Part shown: piece after piece, positions 1 through 8,639 of the stretch
Position numbering within the stretch: the stretch's first letter is position 1
Layout of the letters: every line of letters starts with the position of its first letter
Position numbers and translations under genes: made by a program
From: Bog-532 sp963775825
GTDB lineage: Bacteria > Actinomycetota > Actinomycetes > Streptosporangiales > Streptosporangiaceae
Reading direction: 5' to 3'
Length of the DNA stretch: 64,000 nucleotides
NCBI GenBank assembly: GCA_963775825.1
Contig: CAVZKY010000043.1
Span: forward strand, 257,097-321,096
Notes under the pieces: model-generated
The model's input: the letters and a program-made list of their open reading frames with translations, nothing else
The model's database searches: none
What the model was told of the DNA's origin: nothing

Positions 1-509
1 ACCGCGTCCGGGAAGAGAAGGCCGCAGACCTCCAGATAGAGCTGCTCCGGATACGGGAGGAAATTAACGCTGCGCAGCGCTTGCTCCTGCTCGGCGGACT
101 CGACGATGAACTCGCCGTAGCCGAAGACGCGGCCCATGGCCGAGCGCTGGAAGCTCATGTCCGTTACCTTGGCCAGCGGCATCATCGCCACCTTGCGCAC
201 CACAAGCCCGTTGACCAGGATCATCCGCTTGTTTGTCACGGCGAAGTACGCGACCCGCCAGGCTGCCACCCGATACATTAAATACAGCAGGACGGGCAGG
301 GGCGCTCCCCAGACGACCTCTGGGCGCACGGAGCGGCCGGTCAGTTTCCTGGCCGCCACCAGACCGCCGGAGACTAGGCCGGAGACCAGGATGAGCGGTC
401 TGGCCAGCACCGCTGGATGCATGCGGACCGTAATGCACGAGCGTTCCTGCGGCAGCAGGTACCGGTTCACTGACGCTGGCACGCTCGCCGCTGGGCTTAC
501 CTGTCTCAT
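1..509 (-). CDS. PH-domain membrane protein (3' end beyond window)
   Basis: The reading frame starts at the ATG at 509 and runs without a stop to base 1, so about 169 N-terminal residues are visible and the C-terminus lies outside. Two hydrophobic segments (roughly residues 30-50 and 65-85) precede a bacterial PH-like (bPH2, YdbS-type) stretch containing VTNKRMILVNGLVVRKV and a later FGYGEFIVESAEQEQALR, which are typical of this family. Such proteins are membrane-anchored and of unknown biochemical role. A GGGAG lies about 6 nt before the start. The alternative ATG at 513 is in another frame that lacks these signatures. The family call rests on motif recognition only. Confidence 0.75.
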   Translation of the reverse strand, partial: MRQVSPAASVPASVNRYLLPQERSCITVRMHPAVLARPLILVSGLVSGGLVAARKLTGRSVRPEVVWGAPLPVLLYLMYRVAAWRVAYFAVTNKRMILVNGLVVRKVAMMPLAKVTDMSFQRSAMGRVFGYGEFIVESAEQEQALRSVNFLPYPEQLYLEVCGLLFPDA

Positions 510-762
510 TCATTCTCCCGCGGGCTCGTACGGTAAGTGACGTCCCGAATGGCGACAAGAACGGTTCCCCGGACAAGCCCGTCGTATGGGAAGACGTCCA
601 TGCCCCATCCAGACATCATGACATGTAGCCATCAGATCTCGGCGAGCGCGGCAATCCCCAGCATTTGGGGCCTACGGCGGTCGGGGTTCGAGGGTGGACT
701 TACCGGCCAGACCTGCCGGCAGGATCCGCAACTGGGGGTGCCGGCACCGGCGTGACCCGCGG

Positions 763-1341
763 CTACCAGGACGACGGCTGCGAGGAGGGGGCAGGCGCGG
801 CGCGGAGTGCGGCGATGGTGTGCCTGGTCCATAGCAGGCTGGCGCGGTAGACCGCCAGGCCGTGGTCCAGGGCCAGGCCCGGGTGGCGATCGTCGAGCTG
901 GGCGGTGGCCCCCGCGTATCGCTCCAGCCCCGCGGTGAACGCCGCGAGCGCGTCCTTGAGGTTGCCGAGGAAGCTGAGCACCTCCTCGCGTGAAGACGCG
1001 TGTTCCATCATGACGAAGCGCATGAGGTGCAACCCCAGGTCACGCGCGACCGTAGACACTTCAACGGGCGTGCGCAGCCAGGTCGCGTGGGCCGCCCGGC
1101 CGGCCTGGGTCGGCTCGTACACGCGGCGGTGCCTGGCCGACTCGCCGGTCCCGTCCCGTGCCTCTACCAGGCCCTTCGCTTCCAGGCGGCGCAACGCCGG
1201 ATAGAGCGAACCGGAACTGGGCTGGTAGACGCCCATTGGAGTGGCGGCGAATGTCCGCTTCAGGTCGTAGCCGGAGGCCGGCGACAGGCAGACCAGGCCG
1301 ATCAGTATGTGCTCGAACGGGGTGAGCTGTGGTTCGGCCAT
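763..1341 (-). CDS. PadR-family transcriptional regulator
   Basis: The 192-residue product has an N-terminal PadR winged helix (residues about 8-85: FEHILIGLVCLSPASGYDLK, then SSGSLYPALRRLEAKGLVEA) followed by a helical C-terminal Vir-like dimerisation region. It probably represses its own gene and the divergent membrane gene at 1600. I chose the ATG at 1341 because homology begins there and because a TANNNT -10 element (1349-1354 on the complementary strand) sits 7 nt upstream, implying a leaderless mRNA. An in-frame extension to 1491 has no PadR features. The ligand is unknown. Confidence 0.9.
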   Translation of the reverse strand: MAEPQLTPFEHILIGLVCLSPASGYDLKRTFAATPMGVYQPSSGSLYPALRRLEAKGLVEARDGTGESARHRRVYEPTQAGRAAHATWLRTPVEVSTVARDLGLHLMRFVMMEHASSREEVLSFLGNLKDALAAFTAGLERYAGATAQLDDRHPGLALDHGLAVYRASLLWTRHTIAALRAAPAPSSQPSSW

Positions 1342-1363
1342 GATCAGCAATCTACCTTGCCTC

Positions 1364-1384
1364 CATAGGTCGAACCGACCTATG
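1364..1384. promoter_or_regulatory. Probable PadR operator (perfect inverted repeat)
   Basis: A perfect dyad with 9-base arms, CATAGGTCG, a 3-base spacer, then CGACCTATG. It lies just upstream of the PadR start and overlaps the region where its -35 would be, between PadR and the divergent membrane gene. Autoregulation and control of the neighbour are inferred from position and symmetry. Confidence 0.75.
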
Positions 1385-1599
1385 CTGCTAGGGAAGATAG
1401 CTGGGGCGCGCACCATTTCACCTGGCTCGGGGCAGCAGCGCTGGCCACGGCCAGACGAGGACAGGGATCCGCAGGCCAGCACGAAAGGCACTTGTCGTGG
1501 ACGCGAGCCGCGATGTCAAGCCAACCGCAGGAACCAAGCCGGAGATAGCCGGCGCTCCGCTCCATCGCGAAAATCGTCATCATCGACGTCGCCGCACCA

Positions 1600-2247
1600 T
1601 TGATCGCGTACAGCCTGCTGCGCTCCGCCGGAATGAGCACGGTGACGGCTCTGGTGCTGAGCGGCGTGTTCCCCGCAGTGGGCGTGGCCATTGGCGTCAT
1701 CCAGCACCGCCGTCTCGACGTCGTCGGCGCTCTGGTCCTAACCGGGATACTCGTCGGCACGGTGCTGGGCCTGATCACCCACAGCGCCAGGCTGGTGCTG
1801 ATGGAGGGATCGGCGCCCACGGCCATATTCGGCGTGGCCTGCCTGGGCTCGCTGTGGACGCAGCGCCCGCTGATGTACGGCTTCGCCGTGGAGTTCATCG
1901 GCCCGGACACCGCTAAAGGCCGCGAGATGATCAGCCTCTGGCAATATGAGGGCTTCCGGCACATCTTCCGGATCATCACCGCCGTATGGGGCGTCGGTTT
2001 CCTGCTCGAAGCCGCGCTGCGGGTCGCCATCGTCTATAACACCTCGACCAGCACAGCCCTGTCCCTTTCCAAGGTCATGCCGTATATCTGGGCGGGCATC
2101 TTCATCGCCTGGACGGTCGCCTACGGCAGATACCAGGAGAAAAAGGGCGAACCGATGATGGCCGCCGCCGCTGCCGTCGAGGGACCGGGAACGAGCGACC
2201 CCGATCCTCAGCCAGCCGACGTCACGAGGACCGCCGACCAGGCATGA
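1600..2247 (+). CDS. VC0807-like multi-pass membrane protein
   Basis: About 215 residues with roughly five hydrophobic segments and the TIFGVACLGSLWTQRPLMYG-type core seen in the VC0807 / septation-A-like family of uncharacterised inner-membrane proteins. It is divergent from PadR and probably its regulatory target. The start is uncertain. A TTG at 1600 gives this length, but family-like sequence (IVIIDVAAPLIAYSLLR) extends upstream in frame to a TAG at 1546-1548, with no ATG or GTG after that stop. A frameshift from the frame starting at the GTG near 1498 is possible. The C-terminal 30 residues are low-complexity and hydrophilic. Confidence 0.65.
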   Translation: MIAYSLLRSAGMSTVTALVLSGVFPAVGVAIGVIQHRRLDVVGALVLTGILVGTVLGLITHSARLVLMEGSAPTAIFGVACLGSLWTQRPLMYGFAVEFIGPDTAKGREMISLWQYEGFRHIFRIITAVWGVGFLLEAALRVAIVYNTSTSTALSLSKVMPYIWAGIFIAWTVAYGRYQEKKGEPMMAAAAAVEGPGTSDPDPQPADVTRTADQA

Positions 2248-2265
2248 TACGGAAAATGCCCGGAG

Positions 2266-2373
2266 TCAGCCTGCGCTCAGGTCGCGCTCGTACCAGGTCC
2301 CTGGCTTGCCGCTGAGCTCGGCCGGGCCGATCGGCACGAAGCGGTTCTTGGCCAGCACCTTCTGGGAGGCGCC
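2266..2373 (-). pseudogene. GNAT acetyltransferase C-terminal remnant
   Basis: The complementary strand reads ASQKVLAKNRFVPIGPAEL, then SGKPGTWYERDL and a stop. This is the characteristic last motif of GNAT N-acetyltransferases (ASxKVLxKxGFxxxG...W.RDL). Upstream of 2373 no further GNAT sequence can be found in any frame, so only about 35 codons survive. Confidence 0.6.
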
Positions 2374-2580
2374 AAGAGAAGCGACAGGCACTGGCCTTTA
2401 GCCGCTGCCGCCTTGCCTGCCCTCCTGGTCTCGGACTGCGCAGACCCGGCCAGCCATGCCCCGGCTCAGTGCCGGCAAGCACCCAGCGGCCCGGAGCTTT
2501 GGACTGCCGCCTGTCCTGGCGGCTGTTCATTGCTTTCGCGCAGTTCCGGCGGCGCGGGTAGTCCGGAGAGGGTCGTTGTT

Positions 2581-2652
2581 GGGTCGTTGGGTCGTTGGGT
2601 CGTTGGGTCCTTGGGTCCTTGGGCCGTTGGGCCATTGGGCCATTGGGCCATT
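2581..2652. repeat. 8-bp tandem repeat, nine copies
   Basis: Nine exact-length units evolve stepwise along the array: GGGTCGTT three times, GGGTCCTT twice, GGGCCGTT once, GGGCCATT three times. It lies between the GNAT remnant and the HprK-like gene. It is not a multiple of three and is probably non-coding. Confidence 0.95.
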
Positions 2653-2746
2653 GCCCCGGGGGACCGAGGGCCCGGGAACGGCTGCCGTATGTCGCTGGCG
2701 TGGCTGCTGCCCGTCCCGCGATGCTGCCCGCGAGGAGTGCGACGAG

Positions 2747-3818
2747 ATGAGCATCAGTTACTACGACGCGCTGTCACCGGTCCGTGAGCCCGGGGCCGGC
2801 CTGCCCGGCGTGGTGGCCGGTATCCGGCTTCCCTACCGGGTGCTCGTGTCGATCAGCGTGCCCGCGGGCCGGATCGTCCTCGCATTCGTCTCCGATAACG
2901 CCCGGCTCAGCCGCATGTTCGCGGCCAACTGGGCTCCGGCCGGGACCGGTCAGCAGCCCGACGCCACGCTGTGCGCGCTGGCCCGGCCGGGCTCGCGGTT
3001 ACGGGCTTGATGGCCGCTGGGACCAGGCGCGATGGTGGTCGCGGGAGCACAAGATGATGCTGGTCTTCGGATTTGGCTCCTACCGGCTGGCCAAGGTGTG
3101 CGTCCGGGGCATCTGCTCGGCCGTGAGCGGGGACGACGTGTTGTTCATGCATGGCTGTACCTTGAGCGTCGGCTCGGGGCCTGACCGGCGGGGTGTGGTG
3201 ATCACGGGGAGTTCGGGTGCGGGCAAGACCACGCTGGTGGCGGGGCTGCTGCGGCATCGTGAGTATCCGGTCGCGGTACTGAACGACGACTGGGGTGCGG
3301 TTTCGCTGCCTCGCGGGGATTCGGTCAGCACGGGGGAAACGATGCTGCACATGAAGACCGGGAGCGTGCTGGCCCTGCGTCCGGCCTTTTTCACCAGCGC
3401 GCCGGCGGGCTCCTACGCGCGCGATCTGTCCGAGCGGGACCGGGCCGCCCGGATGCTGGTGTCGCCGGAAAGTGTCTATGGGCCGGCCTGGAGCACCACG
3501 GCGACGGTGGTGGAGCAGGTGGCCGTGGTGGTGCGGGAGCCTGCGGACTGGCTGCCGCCCGGCGGCAAAGGCGAGGCGGCCAGGGCGCTGGAGAGCGACG
3601 GTGACGCGACCCTGATCCACCATCACGAGGCGTTCTTCAACGGATCCCTGATCCTGACGGCGGAACAGGATAGGTTGCGCGAGGAACGGCGCTACCGGCA
3701 GCTCCTTGATCGCACAACGGTGTCGTGGATAAATAACTGCGGTACACCCGAAGCCCTGGTGGACAACTTCATCTCCGCACTCATGAAATCAGGTAGATAC
3801 AGTACTCCGCCGGCTTGA
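2747..3818 (+). pseudogene. HprK-like P-loop ATPase, single frameshift
   Basis: The ATG at 2747 has GAGGAG 9 nt upstream. The first frame (MSISYYDALSPVREPG...) ends at a TGA at 3008-3010. The protein continues without a gap in another frame from about 3000 (YGLDGRWDQARWWSREHK...) to 3818. The second half holds a Walker A (TGSSGAGKTTLVAGLL) and resembles the C-terminal kinase-like domain of HPr kinase. Proteins of this type also occur in some RiPP clusters, but no such neighbours are present here. Whether the one-base shift is real or an assembly error cannot be told. Restored length would be about 355 residues. Confidence 0.65.
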
Positions 3819-3859
3819 CAGCTCGCGTGCGCTGTCCGCTTGATGCGTTACACGTCGGC

Positions 3860-4822
3860 TCAGGTTGATGCTCGACGCTCTTGCTCATGATCAGGCAGCT
3901 GGGTATATACCTGAGAACCAGGCGGCCCGGGTTTCCGCTTCTCCCGAGGTGGCGGCATCCATGGCGCTACAGTCCCCCGATCTCCTTCTTTCAGCGCGAA
4001 GAATTTGCCGTTGACCTCGAAGTCAACTGGGAGGTAGACGACTCGACGAAGGTTGTCCAGGAGGATTTCGATGATGAAGCCTGGATTTCCCCACTCCTCT
4101 TTCCATCGCAGGTTGTTCAGGTAGAAACCGGGCAGGCGGCGGACCGAATTCGGGTGAATTGAATACCCCGGGCCGCCTTCCCATTCGATTGCGGTAATCC
4201 CGATTGTGTCGACGATGTCAAGCACGGCCCAGTCATCAAGGAACCGGCGGTCAGATTCGGCCGTAAAAGCCATTGCGTTGAGTCGGACGATTACCCTTGG
4301 CTCCGTTGCGGGATAGTAACTGTCGTTCCATATCGCGATCCTCCCAGCGAGTTGCTTGGACTGCCTCGCCTGAAAGGCGCCGTTTTCGGACTTATCAGCC
4401 TGAAATACTGGGTTATTCGGTTTTGACCACTCGCATGCGAGTTGAAGCCGCAATTCAGGCATGCCAGCTGTCACCATGAATGCGAGCAGCGTGACAAGCG
4501 CAGCGGCGACGCCCAGCAGAAGCGTGGCGCCCACGAGCACGTCCCCGGCGGCGGCCAGGCGGTCTGCGCTGTTCTCTTTGGAGGTCAGGGCCAGAGCGGT
4601 GAGGATCGCACTGACTGGCACTATGATAACGATGGCAGCTCCGCCAATTCGGAGCAAGAAGCGACGTCGGGACACGGCATTGTTATGCCAGGGCTTAAGC
4701 AAGCGCCTAAGCCAGCGCTTAAGGATAGTTGGTTGCTGTTCGCCGCCGGGGTGCGGATACTCGGGGGGCTTTAGCACGGTCGGTAGTCGCTCAGGGGGCA
4801 GTTGCGCGTCAGCCATGAACAC
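3860..4822 (-). CDS. Membrane protein with two TM helices, function unknown
   Basis: About 320 residues. A basic cytoplasmic N-terminus (RRRFLLRIGG) leads into two transmembrane helices (about residues 58-82 and 92-118: IVIIVPVSAILTALAL and VLVGATLLLGVAAALVTLLA). A soluble C-terminal domain of about 190 residues follows, rich in aromatic residues, and a Pro-rich tail ends the protein. I do not recognise the family. The start may be the GTG at 4822 or the ATG at 4816, with a GGGGGTAG 7-13 nt upstream serving either. GC at third positions is lower than in the neighbours, which may indicate transfer. Confidence 0.7.
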   Translation of the reverse strand: MFMADAQLPPERLPTVLKPPEYPHPGGEQQPTILKRWLRRLLKPWHNNAVSRRRFLLRIGGAAIVIIVPVSAILTALALTSKENSADRLAAAGDVLVGATLLLGVAAALVTLLAFMVTAGMPELRLQLACEWSKPNNPVFQADKSENGAFQARQSKQLAGRIAIWNDSYYPATEPRVIVRLNAMAFTAESDRRFLDDWAVLDIVDTIGITAIEWEGGPGYSIHPNSVRRLPGFYLNNLRWKEEWGNPGFIIEILLDNLRRVVYLPVDFEVNGKFFALKEGDRGTVAPWMPPPREKRKPGPPGSQVYTQLPDHEQERRAST

Positions 4823-5113
4823 ACGCTACCCCCGAGACCGTCCCCGGAACGTTACCCTCGGTTCGGCACCATAGAAAGGACATCGCCTGATCCGACTTAG
4901 CTCTACAGATCGGTGGGTAGGCGCGCAGTTATTAAAGAGACCCCTGCATTGCCGGCACTCCGGCAGCCCTCGGTCGGTTCCATATGCGTTGAACAGACAC
5001 TGGTCGCCTGGCTCGGGCACCTCAAGGCCGCCGCCGAATCCAACGGCTGACTGCGGTCAACTAAAGGGCAATCAGGAATGCCGACTCAGCGACGCTGGAC
5101 ATCCGGTATGCGG

Positions 5114-5590
5114 TCAGGAGATCGCGGCCGTCACCAGCTCGGCCACTTTCTTCTCCACCATGGGGCTCCACTTCTTCAGCGCATACGACACCGGCCACAC
5201 ATCGCCGTCGTCAAGGTTCGCCGCGTCCTGGAAGCCCAGTGTCGAGTAGCGGTAGTTGAACTTGCCCGCGTTCTGGAAGAAGACGACGACCTTGCCGTCC
5301 GCGTTCGCGTAAGCGGGCATCCCGTACCAGGTCTTCGGGGACAACTCGGGGGCGGTCGCGGTTACTGTCAGATGCACGCGCTCGGCTAGCGCACGATCCT
5401 CCGGTGCCATCTCCGCGATGCTGTCGAGGACCGCCTGCAGGCCGTCGGCCTTCTTGGCACCCTTCTTGCCCTCGGCGCGCAACTCGGCGGCGCGCTTCTT
5501 CATCGCGGCACGTTCCTCGGCGCTGAAACCATCGGATTCGGTCTTGGCATTCTTCGCGGGCATTCCCGGACTTCCCTTCTTGACGCTCAT
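5114..5590 (-). CDS. DUF1801 (YdhG-like) domain protein
   Basis: The product ends in a DUF1801 domain: WYGMPAYANADGKVVVFFQN and FNYRYSTLGFQDAANLDDG are typical strands of this frataxin-fold-like family, whose biochemical role is unclear. An N-terminal basic, helical segment (EERAAMKKRAAELRAEGKK) is also usual for the actinobacterial members. The start may be the ATG at 5590 (MSVKKGSPG) or, more in line with relatives, the ATG at 5563 (MPAKNAKTE), which has a GGGAAG 7 nt upstream. Divergent from the toxin-antitoxin pair. Confidence 0.85.
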   Translation of the reverse strand: MSVKKGSPGMPAKNAKTESDGFSAEERAAMKKRAAELRAEGKKGAKKADGLQAVLDSIAEMAPEDRALAERVHLTVTATAPELSPKTWYGMPAYANADGKVVVFFQNAGKFNYRYSTLGFQDAANLDDGDVWPVSYALKKWSPMVEKKVAELVTAAIS

Positions 5591-5705
5591 CGGCTCGGTA
5601 TCTTTCGGCCTTCCACCGAAGGCTAGGCCCGACCACAGCGCGGCGCTTCTCGATTCCTGATGGATCGGGGCCCAGCCTGGACGCTCGATCCGCAGCGCCG
5701 ACATG

Positions 5706-5731
5706 ATCATACTCAGGGTATGATTCGAGTA
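5706..5731 (+). promoter_or_regulatory. Promoter and operator of the toxin-antitoxin pair
   Basis: A perfect dyad ATCATAC, 5-base spacer, GTATGAT (5706-5724) overlaps a -10 element TATGAT (5719-5724). The -10 ends 6 nt before the ATG at 5731, so the mRNA is probably leaderless. This placement fits autorepression by the antitoxin; that is inference. Confidence 0.7.
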
Positions 5732-5973
5732 TGAGTGACAGGAAATCGCGCCTCACCATCACGGTGGATCCCGACCTCAGCACCTACGCTGAACGTCTCG
5801 TCGAGTCCGGTCACGCCGCGTCCGTGTCCGCGGCCTTCAACGAGGCGATGGCCGAGAAGGTTTACCGCGATCGCCGCCGCCGGGGCCTGTGGAAGGCCAA
5901 AGGTGACCAGGCAGATCCGGGCCGCGTCGCTCGCATGATGACGCACGTCGACCGCCAGCTTGCCGGTGAGTGA
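5731..5973 (+). CDS. Ribbon-helix-helix-like antitoxin (VapB type)
   Basis: The 80-residue protein begins with a short strand and helices typical of RHH antitoxins (RLTITVDPDLSTYAERLVES, then AASVSAAFNEAMAEKV) followed by a basic C-terminal tail that would wrap the toxin. The toxin gene starts inside its last codons. It should neutralise the PIN nuclease encoded next and bind the dyad overlapping its own promoter. Confidence 0.8.
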   Translation: MSDRKSRLTITVDPDLSTYAERLVESGHAASVSAAFNEAMAEKVYRDRRRRGLWKAKGDQADPGRVARMMTHVDRQLAGE

Positions 5974-6409
5974 GGCCACTGGCCCGCCATTCGTGCTCGA
6001 TACGAGCGTCGTCACGGCTGTTGCGCGCGGAGACCCCGACATCATCGGCCTGATCCAGGGATATGACGCCCGCGGCCAGCTGCTAGTCGTCCCGGCCCTG
6101 GCCATCGCGGGAGCGGCACTGGAGGTACGCGGCGAGGAAGCAGATGATCTCCTCGGCGGCCTTGAGCTCCTGGATAATCTCACCATTGCCCCAGTGCGCG
6201 GCACCGAGCAAGCCGCCAGGCTGGCCGACATTATCGCGAGAACAGGTTTTGATCCGTGGGACGCTCATGCCGCCGCGATCGCGGACGTGGCAATCTACCC
6301 GATCCTCACTCTGGACGCCGCTATATGGCGGCAACCCTTCGCAGATCTTGGTGAGCTTCTGCACATCGTCGAAATTTCCGACCCAGGTGAGCGCGAGCCC
6401 GAAGAATAG
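5966..6409 (+). CDS. PIN-domain ribonuclease toxin (VapC type)
   Basis: About 147 residues. The PIN signature is intact: VLDTSVVTAVARGD near the N-terminus (first metal-binding Asp), a middle acidic cluster with EVRGEEADDLL, and DPWDAHAAAIAD followed by LTLDAAIW near the C-terminus. VapC toxins are metal-dependent RNases inhibiting translation. I chose the GTG at 5966, overlapping the antitoxin stop by 8 nt; a TTG at 5960 is also in frame. The stop codon at 6407-6409 directly abuts a duplicated segment. Confidence 0.85.
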   Translation: MSEATGPPFVLDTSVVTAVARGDPDIIGLIQGYDARGQLLVVPALAIAGAALEVRGEEADDLLGGLELLDNLTIAPVRGTEQAARLADIIARTGFDPWDAHAAAIADVAIYPILTLDAAIWRQPFADLGELLHIVEISDPGEREPEE

Positions 6410-6660
6410 TGCTGGGACACGCCGCCGGCGGGCTCGCGCTGTTCGGCGGCTCGATCCTCGCCGCCGCCATAGCTGTCACGCTCGCGGGCATGAGCGGGAC
6501 GCGGCACCTGCGCAAACTGCTGTCCGGGGGCAGCTTCGGCGTCGTGCAACTGGACGGCAGCCAGTACACCGGCGTCGCAGAGCCAGTCGCAGAGCCAACG
6601 GGCAGCGACTTCACCGGCGTCGTGCGGCTGGACCGCAGCCAGTACACCGAAGTTCGCTGA
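6409..6660 (+). pseudogene. 5'-truncated copy of the membrane protein at 9767
   Basis: This 83-codon frame repeats the C-terminal two thirds of the protein at 9767-10153, including LDGSQYTGVAEPVAEPTGS and RLDRSQYTEVR. It lacks the N-terminus and the first transmembrane segment. Its only start is a GTG overlapping the vapC-like stop. It is best read as a duplication by-product, although it could be translated through coupling to the toxin gene. Confidence 0.7.
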
Positions 6661-6686
6661 TCTGCCAGCGCGACCCACACAACGTC
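6410..6686 (+). repeat. 277-bp direct repeat, copy 1
   Basis: Nearly identical to 9903-10179, with scattered substitutions and no indels, starting TGCTGGGACAC and ending CACACAACGTC. The copy begins immediately after the PIN toxin stop codon. Confidence 0.9.
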
Positions 6687-6785
6687 GTCGTAGGCCGCAC
6701 CCGGGCCGTCCCGCAACAGTCCGGCCTTCGGCAGGAGACGATCGGCAGCGGGCATGGCCCGGGAGCCGCCACCGCGGAGGACCGA

Positions 6786-7382
6786 TCAGCGCTGGACTGT
6801 GTAGTGCAGGTGCAGCACGCGGTCGCCCTGGACCACCTGGTCGGGATCGTCGAGGAGGACGGTGCCGGCGTGGCTGCCGAAGAAGCGCACCCCTTCACCC
6901 AGAACCACCGGGGCGACGTCCATCGCGATCTCGTCGACCAGTCCTGCCGAGAACGCCTGCCCGCCGAGGTCGCCGGCGGTCACGCAGACGAGACCGTCGC
7001 CGGCGAGCCTTGTGGCGAGCGCGATGCCCGCCTCGACCGACCCGGCGGTGTGGAAGGGCGCGTCCGGGTGGTCGGCGAGCCAGGCCTCCGGCAATGGCCG
7101 GTGGGTGACAACGACCAGCTCGTCTCCGGCGGCCGGGTCGCCGTCCCAGCCGTTCGTGGTGTCAAACAGGTGGCGGCCGATCACCGTCACCTTGACGGCG
7201 TCCCAGAAGGGCTGGACGTAATCCGCGGACCCCTGCGAGACGTGGAACGTCCAGCCGCTCGCCCTGGCGGACACCTCGGTATCTCCGTTGCCGTACCAGT
7301 CGAACAACGGCCCGACCGTATCATCGGGATAGGCGATGTAGCCGTCCACCGACACGACCGCCTGCATGACAACCCTGGCCAT
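6786..7382 (-). CDS. Dihydrofolate-reductase-family (RibD C-terminal) protein
   Basis: 198 residues matching the RibD_C / DHFR-like fold: MQAVVSVDGYIAYPDD at the N-terminus, VTVIGRHLFDTTNGW near residue 70, the nucleotide-binding LVCVTAGDLGGQAF near 135, and LVDEIAMDVAPVVLGEGVRF towards the end. Family members are NADPH-dependent reductases of mostly unknown substrate, and the residues here do not identify folate as the substrate. It stands alone, with an IS remnant upstream and intergenic sequence downstream. Confidence 0.85.
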   Translation of the reverse strand: MARVVMQAVVSVDGYIAYPDDTVGPLFDWYGNGDTEVSARASGWTFHVSQGSADYVQPFWDAVKVTVIGRHLFDTTNGWDGDPAAGDELVVVTHRPLPEAWLADHPDAPFHTAGSVEAGIALATRLAGDGLVCVTAGDLGGQAFSAGLVDEIAMDVAPVVLGEGVRFFGSHAGTVLLDDPDQVVQGDRVLHLHYTVQR

Positions 7383-7411
7383 CTCCGCTCCTCAGCCGAA
7401 CGTCGGAACGA

Positions 7412-7693
7412 TTACATGCACCGGTTGACGAGGATATCCAGCTTGCTCGCCGGCTCGATGATCCGGGCCAGCACCAGCTGACCGAACACCTCGTCGCCGC
7501 CGCTGGCCTCGTCAAAGCCCAGGACCCGGTAGGCATGCTCCAGGGCATCGGCCAGGCCGAGCAGTCCTGGATAGCGGAGTAGAACTGCCATAGGAAGTTC
7601 CACATCAGGCCGTTCACCGCGAGGTGCTCGGGAATGATACGCGGGCTCAACGCAAAGCCCGCCGTCTATCCAGCCGAGCAGGTGATGACGCAA
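7412..7693 (-). pseudogene. IS1634-like transposase N-terminal remnant
   Basis: The end of this 93-codon frame, RVLGFDEASGGDEVF then GQLVLARIIEPASKLD, matches the segment preceding the catalytic core of IS1634-family transposases. Nothing of the DDE core follows before the stop. The frame is truncated on both sides, so this is an inactive fragment. Confidence 0.55.
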
Positions 7694-7759
7694 GACGGCA
7701 CCCTATCCAGCTAACCCGGCACACTTGGAGCGAGATGGTCCTCGACGAAGGAGCCGGCC

Positions 7760-8506
7760 ATGTGGCGCGCTGCGCTAGATCCTGCCATGGATGAGGTCAT
7801 AGGGGTCCTAGGTGAGTGTGAGCATCTGCTGCTCCATTTCCACGGGCCGGTCTGCGACATGCCTGCGGGGTCCGGTAGTGATGTCACCAGCCAGCTGCGC
7901 GGATTGCTGGCCAGCCACGGCGTCGCGCCGCCGCACCCGGCCGATGCCGCCATCAGCCCCTACGACATCCTGCGCTTCATCCTGACCGCCTGCCCTCAGC
8001 TGGCCGGCCCGGCTGAGGCTGAGGTCGCCGCGTACGAGGTCCGGGCCGCCGCGGTGGCCCGGCCTGCCGTGGGCATCCGGACCCTGCTGCACGGCCCGGC
8101 GCAGGTCACCATCATCGGCAACGCATGCCCGGCCGCGATAAGCAGCTACCTCGCGCGCCTTTACCCGCGCGAGCGCGACCGGGTGCGGCTGGTCATCGCG
8201 CGGCTTGGCGCCGACCCGGCCATCCTGGAGCCCACCCCCATCCCGGTCCTGCAGGCCGCTCAGCTCCTGGGGGTGCCGGCCTCGGCGTGCGCCGTGGTGG
8301 CCAGCACCCCGGCTGACATCCGCAGCGCCCGCCTGGCCGGCGCCCGCACCATCGGCTACGCCCGCGACCCCGCCACCCGCCAGCGCCTGACCGACGCCGG
8401 CGCTGAAGCGGCCACTGATGGCATTACCGAGCTCGCGGGCCGCGCCTATCTGGCTGCTGCAATCCGACGGCGAGCCGCCCGGCAGCAAGCGACCGCCAGG
8501 CGGTGA
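7760..8506 (+). CDS. HAD-superfamily protein with altered catalytic motifs
   Basis: About 248 residues with the layout of actinobacterial HAD phosphatases: motif I at residues 24-32, a cap region containing SPYDILRFI, motif II near 116-121, and the late PADIRSARLAGARTIGYARD stretch. Motif I reads LLLHFHGPVC where relatives have DFDGPVC, so both aspartates including the nucleophile are histidines (26 and 28). Motif II has IIGN where a Ser or Thr is expected. It is probably not an active phosphatase. GAAGGAG lies 6 nt upstream of the ATG at 7760. Confidence 0.75.
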   Translation: MWRAALDPAMDEVIGVLGECEHLLLHFHGPVCDMPAGSGSDVTSQLRGLLASHGVAPPHPADAAISPYDILRFILTACPQLAGPAEAEVAAYEVRAAAVARPAVGIRTLLHGPAQVTIIGNACPAAISSYLARLYPRERDRVRLVIARLGADPAILEPTPIPVLQAAQLLGVPASACAVVASTPADIRSARLAGARTIGYARDPATRQRLTDAGAEAATDGITELAGRAYLAAAIRRRAARQQATARR

Positions 8507-8639
8507 GGCAGGCCCACCGGAGCACGACACCGCTGGACGCTCGCAAGGACAGCATCGGCGGCCGCGCCCCCGGGGAAAGCGCCCCAACCCGCTGGCGAAC
8601 CAGCCTTCGCAAGGTCGAGCCGCTTCGGAGCGGGCGGAG

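Noticed and set aside
2222..2751. Minus-strand frames over the 8-bp repeat giving NDPTTQRPNDP-type repetitive peptides
   Set aside because: The peptides are only the translation of the tandem array in various frames; no start signal or conserved part.
2747..3818. A lasso-peptide or other RiPP cluster around the HprK-like gene
   Set aside because: No precursor, PqqD-like, protease or cyclase gene lies nearby.
4970..5050. A coding-like tail VEQTLVAWLGHLKAAAESNG on the plus strand
   Set aside because: Too short for a family call and no extension upstream; could be the end of a lost gene.
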